Shown piece after piece: positions 18,390 through 26,039 of a stretch of DNA of 64,000 nt (positions are counted from its first letter, which is position 1; each line of letters begins with the position of its first letter). A program made the position numbers and the translations under genes. Origin of the DNA: G965212005 sp965212005 (GTDB lineage: Bacteria > Pseudomonadota > Gammaproteobacteria > Porifericomitales > Porifericomitaceae). The stretch is taken from the NCBI GenBank assembly GCA_965212005.1, contig OZ243038.1, forward strand, positions 186,001 through 250,000. Direction: 5' to 3'. The notes beneath the pieces were generated by a model, which made no database searches, was not told the DNA's origin, and was given only the letters and a program-made list of their open reading frames with translations.

Positions 18390-18857
18390 GAGAGCGCAAG
18401 CCCCGCGTCATTCCTGCCTGGGATGATCGGAGCCGGGGGCAATCCAAACCTGGGCTTGCCTGTGCGCTCGGCTGTATAAGCGGGTGTGGCAGCTTGATCG
18501 CAGGCAGGACGATCGCTGAGGCGACCCTGCGCTGCAACCATTTTTAGCTTATCTCTCTGCTCGGACGGCATCGGCAAGCGGGTGGCAGCCAAGGCAGGAA
18601 TGATTCAATTGCACTGGGAGTAGTACGCTGCTGCCGGCAGGAGATTTTAAGCTGCAATTGGGTTAAAATCGGCGCTTTCCGTACCGTTCAGCTATCGCTT
18701 ATGGGTCCATTGCCAACGTTTCCAGCCGATACATGACAGGCCGCCCGCGCCGATCAGGCAAAAGATGCCAGGGTCGCCCCGCCCCCTTGGTTCACCTTGC
18801 TGAGTCAGTGCCAGGTACCCGTCGTTGCCTCCCGCTATACTGCCGAAATCAGTGCAC
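18390..18857. other. 468-bp gap between rseB and lepA with a long inverted repeat
   Basis: No gene is supported. The first part is structured: GAGCGCAAGCCC at about 18392-18404 can pair with GGGCTTG...GCGCTC near 18453-18470, which may end the rpoE operon. TCATTCCTGCCT (18408-18419) recurs inverted as AGGCAGGAATGA (18592-18603), 172 bp away. A mucD-type protease gene often sits here in related genomes and is absent. The lepA promoter is not obvious; TTAAAATC near 18663 is a weak -10 candidate. Confidence 0.5.
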
Positions 18858-20654
18858 ATGCAGCATATTCGAAATTTTTCCATTATTGCCCACGTAGATC
18901 ACGGCAAATCCACCCTGGCGGATCGGCTGATTCAACTTTGTGGAGGATTGAGCAGCCGGGAAATGCAGGAGCAGGTACTGGATTCGATGGACCTGGAACG
19001 GGAGCGGGGGATCACGATCAAGGCGCAAAGCGTGACTCTGCATTACGAAACGGCAGAGCGGAAATACTTGTTGAATATTATCGATACCCCTGGCCACGTG
19101 GATTTCAGTTACGAAGTGTCTCGCTCCCTGGCAGCCTGCGAGGGCGCCTTGCTGCTCGTGGACGCGGCACAAGGGGTGGAAGCGCAAAGCATGGCTACCT
19201 GTCTAAGCGCGATGGAATATGACTTGAAAGTCCTGCCCGTGTTGAACAAGATCGATCTGCCTGCGGCGGAACCGCAGCGCGTGGCCAATGAGATCGAGAA
19301 CCTGCTGGGATTGAGTACGGAGCGCCTGCTGCAAGTGAGCGCCAAGTACGGCACCGGGATAGAGCAATTGCTTGAGCGCATCATTGAATGTGTGCCGCCG
19401 CCTCCAGGCAACGCGCAGGATCCATTGCGAGCTTTGATCATCGATTCCTGGTTCGACAACTACAGCGGGGTGATTTCGCTGGTGCGGATGATCGACGGGC
19501 GCCTTGCACTCAAAGACCGGGTTCGGGTGATGTCTACCGGGCAGGATTACCTGGTTACCGGGCTGGGCGTGTTCACGCCGCGCCGCACGCCGCGTGACTT
19601 CCTGGAAACCGGTGAAGTAGGTTACGTGATCGCCGGAGTCAAGCAAATCGATGGCGCGCCGGTGGGAGACACGCTGAGCTTGGCACAGCGGCCGGCGCAG
19701 CGCCCGTTGCCGGGCTTTAAGAAAATCAATCCGCGCGTTTTTGCCGGCTTATTCCCGGTTGATTCGGGACGTTACCGGACTCTGCGGGACGCGTTGGCCC
19801 GGTTGCGCCTGAATGACGCCGCCCTGCACCTGGAACCGGAGAGCTCGCAGGCACTGGGCTTCGGTTTCCGCTGCGGGTTTTTGGGCTTGCTGCACATGGA
19901 GATCGTACAAGAGAGGCTGGAGCGCGAGTATGACCTGGAATTGATCGCTACCACGCCGACTGTGGTCTACCGAGTGAAAATGAAAAGCGATGAGGTTCTG
20001 GCAATAGACAATCCAGCGCAATTGCCCGAGCGGTCCCGGATTGCCGAGATCCTGGAACCCGTAGTGGAACTCAACATTCTAAGCCCGCAGGAATACTTGG
20101 GCGCGATTATTTCGCTGTGTATCAACCGGCGTGGCCGGCAGCGCGAGATCCGCTATGCCGACCGGCAGGCAATGCTGCGCTTTGATCTGCCATTGAGTTC
20201 GATCGTGCTGGATTTTTTTGATCGGTTGAAATCCATCAGCCGAGGCCGGGCTTCTTGTGATTATGACAATCAGCGTTTTGAGGCGGCGGACTTGGTCAAG
20301 ATGGATTTATGGATAAACGGCAAGCCGGTGGATGCCTTGTCCAGTATTGTGCATCGGAATTCAGCTCAAGAACGTGGACGCGCGCTGGCGGTGCGCATGA
20401 AAGAGTTGATCCCCAGGCAGATGTTTGAAGTAGCCATACAGGCCGTTATCGGTTCCAGGGTCATTGCCCGGGAAAGCGTCAAGGCTTTACGCAAGAACGT
20501 GACCGCAAAATGCTACGGCGGTGATGTAAGCAGGAAACGCAAATTGTTGGAAAAACAAAAAGAGGGCAAAAAGAGGATGAAGCAGATCGGGATGGTGCAA
20601 ATTCCGCAGGAGGCATTTATGGCTGTATTGCGCGTGGGAGGCCGTTCCGGATGA
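18858..20654 (+). CDS. lepA: Elongation factor 4 (LepA)
   Basis: LepA is a ribosome-bound GTPase related to EF-G. With the ATG at 18858 it has 598 residues, essentially the E. coli length. G1 is AHVDHGKST at 11-19; the RGITIKA switch region, DTPGHVDF (G3) and NKIDLP (G4) follow. The C-terminus has the LepA-specific domain with GFRCGFLGLLHMEI and a lysine-rich tail (KRKLLEKQKEGKKRMK). A TTG at 18825 is open in frame but would add residues not seen in LepA. No strong Shine-Dalgarno precedes the ATG. The lepB start overlaps the stop by four bases. Confidence 0.95.
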   Translation: MQHIRNFSIIAHVDHGKSTLADRLIQLCGGLSSREMQEQVLDSMDLERERGITIKAQSVTLHYETAERKYLLNIIDTPGHVDFSYEVSRSLAACEGALLLVDAAQGVEAQSMATCLSAMEYDLKVLPVLNKIDLPAAEPQRVANEIENLLGLSTERLLQVSAKYGTGIEQLLERIIECVPPPPGNAQDPLRALIIDSWFDNYSGVISLVRMIDGRLALKDRVRVMSTGQDYLVTGLGVFTPRRTPRDFLETGEVGYVIAGVKQIDGAPVGDTLSLAQRPAQRPLPGFKKINPRVFAGLFPVDSGRYRTLRDALARLRLNDAALHLEPESSQALGFGFRCGFLGLLHMEIVQERLEREYDLELIATTPTVVYRVKMKSDEVLAIDNPAQLPERSRIAEILEPVVELNILSPQEYLGAIISLCINRRGRQREIRYADRQAMLRFDLPLSSIVLDFFDRLKSISRGRASCDYDNQRFEAADLVKMDLWINGKPVDALSSIVHRNSAQERGRALAVRMKELIPRQMFEVAIQAVIGSRVIARESVKALRKNVTAKCYGGDVSRKRKLLEKQKEGKKRMKQIGMVQIPQEAFMAVLRVGGRSG

Positions 20655-21496
20655 ACGTCGATTATGCGCTGTTCCTGGCCGTGCTCAATGCGGTCTGCAT
20701 TGGCATTTTTTTGCTTGAGTGGATTCGCCGCCGCACGCTTGGCGTGGCTCCTGAATCTCCGCCCGAGCCTGACGGAGACAGCCTGCCCGCCGGACCTGCC
20801 AGGCACAGGGCAGGGATGCGTGCCTGGAACGTGTTGTTGCTGCGTGCCTGGAACTTGTTGTTGGAGTATACTCGCCTGTTGTTTCCGGTGTTTTTGATAG
20901 TTTTTTTGCTGCGTTCTTTCCTGGTGGAGCCTTACCGTATCCCTTCTTCCTCAATGTTGCCGACGCTGGAAGCCGGAGATTTCATCCTGGTTTCCAAGTT
21001 TAGCTACGGCCTCCGCGCCCCGGTGCTCAATACCCGGATTGCCGGCTCGGACCGGCCTGAACGGGGGGACGTTATCGTATTTCGTTATCCGGAAGACCCG
21101 AGCATCGTCTATATTAAGCGGGTCGTAGGATTGCCTGGAGAACGAGTAACATACCGGGATAAAAAATTGTACATCAATAACGAATTGATGGATCAGACGT
21201 TGCTGGGAGCATACTGGATGGGTGATTTGAACCTGGAGGAAGCCTTGATCCTGGGCAGGGAGGACTTGGACCGGAAGAGCCACGAGTTTCTTCTGTCCCG
21301 CAGTCCTCCCGCGGGAAACGTTGACGTGGAAGTGCCGGAAGATCATTACTACGTGCTGGGCGACAATCGAGATCACAGCCAGGACAGCCGTTTCTGGGGG
21401 TTTGTGCCGGATCAGAACCTGGTCGGGCGGGCCTTTGTGATCTGGATGAACTGGAACGATGGGATTGCCTGGGATCGGATCGGTAGCGCACTGTAG
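20651..21496 (+). CDS. lepB: Signal peptidase I
   Basis: LepB cleaves signal peptides at the periplasmic face of the inner membrane. The 281-residue protein has an N-terminal span (about 5-24), a second span (about 76-92), then the catalytic serine S101 in IPSSSMLPT and lysine K156 in YIKRVVGLPGE. The GDNRDHSQDSRFWG box is intact. It is translationally coupled to lepA (ATGA overlap), the standard order in this class. Confidence 0.95.
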   Translation: MNVDYALFLAVLNAVCIGIFLLEWIRRRTLGVAPESPPEPDGDSLPAGPARHRAGMRAWNVLLLRAWNLLLEYTRLLFPVFLIVFLLRSFLVEPYRIPSSSMLPTLEAGDFILVSKFSYGLRAPVLNTRIAGSDRPERGDVIVFRYPEDPSIVYIKRVVGLPGERVTYRDKKLYINNELMDQTLLGAYWMGDLNLEEALILGREDLDRKSHEFLLSRSPPAGNVDVEVPEDHYYVLGDNRDHSQDSRFWGFVPDQNLVGRAFVIWMNWNDGIAWDRIGSAL

Positions 21497-21584
21497 TCCG
21501 GCATGGAAAAGAGCAGCCTGCAGCGATCCCTGGCGGTGTCCGTGCTGAACTGAAGTCATTTTGAGCAAACAAGGAGGAATGTAG

Positions 21585-21998
21585 ATGGACATCAAATTTT
21601 CGCAACGAGGTATTACCATCTGGGGGCTGGCTTACATAGTGTCCACGCTGGGGTTGATTGGTTTTATCGGAATCCGCCTGTTCTCCCCAGGCTACGAATT
21701 CATTCGTGCCCGCGCCACGTTGGAGTCCGTGTTGTCACGAGCAGACGATCCCGCGACCCTGACTCCAGCCGAGGTGCGAAAGTATTTTCTGCGTGCTGCC
21801 TCCTTAAACGACCTGGGACACAAGTTCCATAAGGGGAACATAAAAGATTACGTGACCGTAATGTTGCCAAGGAAGTCAGGTGATATAAAAACCGCCACTT
21901 TGCGCTATGAGATCCGGTCGCCGGTGCTCTATAATTTTTATATTCTGATTGACGTTGACGAGACGGTCGAGTTAGTGAGAACGTCTGCTCGAAAATGA
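21585..21998 (+). CDS. DUF4845 family protein
   Basis: This 137-residue protein has one N-terminal membrane span (about 10-30) and a small extracytoplasmic domain. DUF4845 proteins sit between lepB and rnc in many gammaproteobacteria, and their role is unknown. A strong AAGGAGG lies seven bases before the ATG. The rnc start overlaps the stop codon by four bases. Confidence 0.85.
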   Translation: MDIKFSQRGITIWGLAYIVSTLGLIGFIGIRLFSPGYEFIRARATLESVLSRADDPATLTPAEVRKYFLRAASLNDLGHKFHKGNIKDYVTVMLPRKSGDIKTATLRYEIRSPVLYNFYILIDVDETVELVRTSARK

Positions 21999-22708
21999 GC
22001 GGGCAACCCTGCACGAGCCCCGGTGTGCCGGAGGATACTGTACTGGATTACCGTTTTAATCATCCGGCCTTATTGGTGCGGGCCTTAACGCATCGCAGTG
22101 CCGGTCAAGGGCATAATGAGCGCTTCGAGTACCTGGGTGATGCTCTGTTGGCTTTCCTGGTTGCCGACGTGCTCTATGCGCGTTTCCCCGAAGCGGAAGA
22201 AGGGGAATTGACGCAACGGCGCACGACATTGGTTTGCCGCGCCACCCTGGCAGAATTGGCTTGTGAGCATGGGCTGGATGCGCGCGTTCAAAGCAGTGTT
22301 TCCCGGCCCTTGCCGGATCGGTTGCTGGCTGACGCCGTGGAAGCGCTGATCGCGGCAGTGTACCTGGACTCGGATTTGGACACTTGTCGACGGTGGGTAT
22401 TGCGCCTGTATGACGGGCGGCTGGCGGCATCGGCAAACGAAATGCCGCGCAAAGACACGAAAATGGAGCTGCAGGAATACCTGCAGACGCGCCATTTGCC
22501 GGTGCCGGTGTACTGCACGCTGGACCGACGCGGTCGCTCGCATGCGCCTGAGTTCCTGGTGTGTTGCAAGCTGGAGGCGCTGGGAATGCAGGTGCGGGCC
22601 AGCGGCAGTAGCATCCGGCGGGCTGAGCAGGAAGCCGCCCGGCAGCTGCTGCATGAACTGGGTGCCGTGAGCCGGGAGCGTCTGCCGCCGGGAGCCGATG
22701 CATGGTGA
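21995..22708 (+). CDS. rnc: Ribonuclease III
   Basis: RNase III cuts double-stranded RNA in rRNA and mRNA processing. The signature HNERFEYLGDALL (40-52) carries the metal-binding E45 and D49. LLADAVEALIAAVYLD holds the second acidic pair. The double-stranded RNA-binding domain fills the C-terminal third (TKMELQEYLQ to EQEAARQLLHELG). The 237 residues are slightly more than E. coli (226) because of short tails at both ends. It overlaps DUF4845 by four bases and era by seven. Confidence 0.95.
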   Translation: MSGQPCTSPGVPEDTVLDYRFNHPALLVRALTHRSAGQGHNERFEYLGDALLAFLVADVLYARFPEAEEGELTQRRTTLVCRATLAELACEHGLDARVQSSVSRPLPDRLLADAVEALIAAVYLDSDLDTCRRWVLRLYDGRLAASANEMPRKDTKMELQEYLQTRHLPVPVYCTLDRRGRSHAPEFLVCCKLEALGMQVRASGSSIRRAEQEAARQLLHELGAVSRERLPPGADAW

Positions 22709-23613
22709 GCCTGGATTCCACGGGCTGCCCGAGTGGCAGCGTTGCCATCGTTGGCCGGCCCAATACCGGAAAATCCACGCTGCTGAATCGGCTGTTGGCA
22801 CGCAAATGCAGCATCACTTCCAGCCATCCGCAGACTACCCGATGCCGCGCTTCAGCGGTAAAGAGCGGTCACGCCGCCGATATCGTCTACGTAGACACCC
22901 CCGGCACGCAGCCGCGGCGCGGCGATCTGTTGAGCCGCTGTATGCACAAGGAATTATTGACGGCGCTGGACGAGGCAGGACTGATCCTGTTCCTGGTGGA
23001 AGCGCTGCGCTGGAAAGCCGGGGATCAGCACACCGTCGAGTTGCTTCGCTGGAGCGAGAAGAAGGTGCCGATCCTGCTCGTGGTGAACAAGGTAGACCGG
23101 GTGCCCCGGAAAGAGCTGCTGCTGCCCTACATTCAACAAGCGGCCGGGCACTTTGAATTCTCCCAGGTGATTCCCCTGGCTGCGCGCACGGGCTTGAACG
23201 TGGATCGATTGGAATACTGCGTCGATCAATACCTGCAGCAAGGTCCCTTGTCTTCCGTCGAGCTCCGCAGGAGCGTCTTCAACCAGCAACGCTTTTGGGC
23301 GGCCGAATTGCTGCGGGAGAAATTACTTCGTCGCCTGCGCGACGAGTTACCTTATTGCGTTGCAGTGGAAGTGGAACGTTTTTACAGGCGTGCCTCGGCG
23401 GTACATATCCATGCTTCGATCTGGGTGGAAAGCGAGGGACAAAAGCGCATCGTCATTGGTAAGGGAGGCGAGATGCTGAAGACGGTCGGACAGCAGGCTC
23501 GCATAGAACTGGAGCGTGCGCTAGGACGGAAAGTAAACCTCAAGACCTGGGTAAAAGTTGAAAAAAACTGGTCTGACAACGGCCAGGCCATGGCGCTCCT
23601 GGGGTATGGTTAG
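22702..23613 (+). CDS. era: GTPase Era
   Basis: Era is a GTPase needed for 30S ribosome maturation; it binds the 3' end of 16S rRNA. G1 is GRPNTGKS at 18-25, G3 is DTPG and G4 is NKVD. The C-terminal KH domain contains VIGKGGEMLKTVGQQARIEL. The 303-residue length is normal. It begins inside the end of rnc, so the pair is translationally coupled. Confidence 0.95.
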   Translation: MVSLDSTGCPSGSVAIVGRPNTGKSTLLNRLLARKCSITSSHPQTTRCRASAVKSGHAADIVYVDTPGTQPRRGDLLSRCMHKELLTALDEAGLILFLVEALRWKAGDQHTVELLRWSEKKVPILLVVNKVDRVPRKELLLPYIQQAAGHFEFSQVIPLAARTGLNVDRLEYCVDQYLQQGPLSSVELRRSVFNQQRFWAAELLREKLLRRLRDELPYCVAVEVERFYRRASAVHIHASIWVESEGQKRIVIGKGGEMLKTVGQQARIELERALGRKVNLKTWVKVEKNWSDNGQAMALLGYG

Positions 23614-23891
23614 TGCTTATATTGCGTTGGAACGCGTGCTGGTTGATGCAGAGTCGTCCCCAAGGCTCCCCGGTAACGGCAGGCGCTTGAGCCAATACCG
23701 GGTTGCTCACGTTTAGAAAAGGCGCTTAATGAGCTCTTGCTGCCTTCTTGGACCTTCAGTCGGTGCGGGCCTGCTCAATTGGATTGATGAGCTTCTCTTT
23801 TGCTCCAACGCGCTCAGCGAGAGCGTAAAACACGCGCGATCCGAGCCTGTGCGATTCAGCGCCAAGTCAGAATGAAACTGCGACCGGCTCC

Positions 23892-24665
23892 GTGAGAACG
23901 AGTCTGCATTCCTGTTACATCCTGCGCCGTCTTCCTTACCGGGAAAGCAGTCTGTTGCTGGAAGTATTCTCCCGCGATTATGGCCGCGTGAGTTTAGTGG
24001 CACTCGGCGTGCGCCGTCCCACCCGTCGCCGGCGCACGCCGTTGCAGCTTGGCCAGAGACTGCTGCTGGCCTGGAGCGGAAAGTCGGAATTGAAGACTTT
24101 GAGAAGAGTTGAGCAAGATGGAACGTTAACCTTTTTGCAGGGCGATGCCTGCCTGGCTGCGTTCTACTTGAACGAATTGCTGTTGCGCCTGTTGCACCGG
24201 GAAGACGCGCACCCTGAATTGTTCAATGCCTACGCGCTCGCACTGCAAGATCTGTACGCGGGATGCAAGGCGGATGGTACGCTGCGAACTTTCGAGCTTT
24301 CTTTGCTGCGTTCCCTGGGTTACGGCCTGGCGTTGGAGCGGGATGCGGTTACCGGCGCGCACATCCGCGAAGACAGGAATTACTACTACCAGGCAGACCG
24401 GGGACCTTCCCTGGAATACCCAGGCGCGGACTGCATCCGCATTTCGGGCCGAACTTTGTGCGCCTTGTCTCAAAACGGCATACAGTGCTGTCCGGATCGA
24501 ATACGGCGTGAAGGGCGCCATTTGCTGCGTTATAATCTGCGGCACCGATTGGGAGAGCGCGAACTGGGCAGCCGCCGGCTGTACCAGGAATTTTCAAGGC
24601 TGAGCCCTTGCCTCCCGACACGGTTCGCAGCGGTAAACCGGACAAAGCCTGCGAGCCTCGCATGA
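23892..24665 (+). CDS. recO: DNA repair protein RecO
   Basis: RecO helps load RecA in the RecFOR pathway. The N-terminal OB fold shows YILRRLPYRESSLLLEVFSR followed by RRPTRRRRTPLQLGQ, and the helical C-terminal domain contains FELSLLRSLGYGL. The GTG at 23892 gives 257 residues. The zinc-site cysteines found in some RecO proteins are not evident. A 278-bp gap without recognisable features separates it from era. Confidence 0.9.
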   Translation: MRTSLHSCYILRRLPYRESSLLLEVFSRDYGRVSLVALGVRRPTRRRRTPLQLGQRLLLAWSGKSELKTLRRVEQDGTLTFLQGDACLAAFYLNELLLRLLHREDAHPELFNAYALALQDLYAGCKADGTLRTFELSLLRSLGYGLALERDAVTGAHIREDRNYYYQADRGPSLEYPGADCIRISGRTLCALSQNGIQCCPDRIRREGRHLLRYNLRHRLGERELGSRRLYQEFSRLSPCLPTRFAAVNRTKPASLA

Positions 24666-24774
24666 TCGGGCCGCCATCCATGCTGCGCCACGCCTTTTAT
24701 CCAGCGGCGTGCTGTCTCGACTTTTGTCGGCAGGGCATTCAGCAATCAGTGAACTTGCCTGACGATGCAGTGAG

Positions 24775-25506
24775 ATGAGCCGCAGACCCTTGTTGGGCAT
24801 CAACGTGGATCACGTTGCCACGATTCGCCAGGCGCGCGGCACCCGCTACCCGCGACCGCTGCAGGCGGCCCGGGAGGCACTGGCAGGCGGAGCCGATTCG
24901 ATTACCGTGCACCTGCGCGAGGACCGGCGCCATATCCAGGAACAAGACGTGGCGGACATGTTGCGGGAGTTGCCCGCTCCGCTGAACCTGGAGCTGTCGC
25001 TCAGTCCGGAGATGATCCGGATCGCCGAGAAACTGCGGCCGGCCTATTGTTGTATTGTGCCCGAGCGCAGACGGGAGTTGACCACGGAGGGAGGAGTGGA
25101 CGTGATCTTGTTGATCGAGCGAGTACAGCAGGCTTGCCGGCGCCTGGCGGCGGCTGGGATCCGGACCTCGTTATTTATAGACGCGTTGCCCGGGCAGGTA
25201 GAAGCCGCCGCCGAAAGCGGCAGTTCCGCCATCGAACTGCATACCGGGAGCTACGCCGAGATGGAAGGCTTGGAGCAGGAGAGGGAATTGGCGCGCCTTG
25301 CCAGCGCGGCGAAACAGGGCATCGAAGCCGGCTTGCAGGTGCACGCCGGTCACGGACTGCATCTGCGTAACACGCTTCCGGTTGCCCGTGTGCCGCAGAT
25401 CACAGAATTAAACATTGGACACAGCATCGTGGCGCGTGCCCTGTTCACGGGCATGCACACGGCAGTGGCCGAGATGCGCGCATTGCTCGATCAGGTTCAG
25501 CCGTGA
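24775..25506 (+). CDS. pdxJ: Pyridoxine 5'-phosphate synthase
   Basis: PdxJ condenses 1-deoxyxylulose 5-phosphate with 3-amino-2-oxopropyl phosphate to form pyridoxine phosphate. The TIM barrel opens with LGINVDHVATIRQARGT and contains ITVHLREDRRHI, the glutamate in NLELSLSPEM, and HAGHGLHLRN near the end. The 243 residues are standard. The acpS start overlaps the stop by four bases, the usual recO-pdxJ-acpS arrangement. Confidence 0.96.
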   Translation: MSRRPLLGINVDHVATIRQARGTRYPRPLQAAREALAGGADSITVHLREDRRHIQEQDVADMLRELPAPLNLELSLSPEMIRIAEKLRPAYCCIVPERRRELTTEGGVDVILLIERVQQACRRLAAAGIRTSLFIDALPGQVEAAAESGSSAIELHTGSYAEMEGLEQERELARLASAAKQGIEAGLQVHAGHGLHLRNTLPVARVPQITELNIGHSIVARALFTGMHTAVAEMRALLDQVQP

Positions 25507-25931
25507 TCCCACCAGGCGTGCGTGCCTCTCTGATCCACGGCATTGGCCTGGATGTAGTCGATGTGCGGCGTATGCAGGTGGCGTACCGCCGCTTCAGCGT
25601 CCGCCTGGCGGCGCGCCTGCTGCACGCCGCGGAACTTCCTCTCTGTGCCCGGCAACGTCGCCCGCATCTTTTTCTGGCAAAGCGCCTGGCCGCCAAGGAA
25701 GCTTTGCTGAAAGCTCTGGGCATAGGTCTGCGGGACGGTTTGGCCTGGTCTCAAGTCCGGGTTTACCACACCCGGCGCGGACAGCCTGTATTGGATTGCC
25801 AGGGTCGTGCAGGGCAATTGCTGACGGAACTCGGAGTAGGAATGGTGCATCTCAGCATCACGGATGAACGGCATTACGTGCTGGCTTTCGTGGTGCTGGA
25901 GAAGCAGGCGCCGACAGCGTCTTCCGCATAG
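25503..25931 (+). CDS. acpS: Holo-[acyl-carrier-protein] synthase
   Basis: AcpS moves phosphopantetheine from CoA to the acyl carrier protein. The magnesium-binding GIGLDVVDVRRM (13-24) and the FLAKRLAAKEALLKALG motif are both intact. The protein has 142 residues, slightly longer at both ends than the E. coli form. A GTG overlapping the pdxJ stop is the start. A hairpin follows at 25936-25963. Confidence 0.93.
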   Translation: MIPPGVRASLIHGIGLDVVDVRRMQVAYRRFSVRLAARLLHAAELPLCARQRRPHLFLAKRLAAKEALLKALGIGLRDGLAWSQVRVYHTRRGQPVLDCQGRAGQLLTELGVGMVHLSITDERHYVLAFVVLEKQAPTASSA

Positions 25932-25935
25932 GGCA

Positions 25936-25963
25936 GGCCGTGCGCGGTACGCACCTGGCCTTT
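25936..25963 (+). terminator. Probable terminator after acpS
   Basis: GGCCGTGCG and CGCACCTGGCC form an imperfect stem of about 9 bp around CGGTA, followed by only TTT. It lies five bases past the acpS stop, in the convergent gap before rne. Confidence 0.45.
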
Positions 25964-26039
25964 GGCTTCCGGATCGGTGCCGCCTTACGGGCACTGGCGG
26001 GCACTGGCGACGGATTTCTACTCCGGAGTTGGGTGTTCG

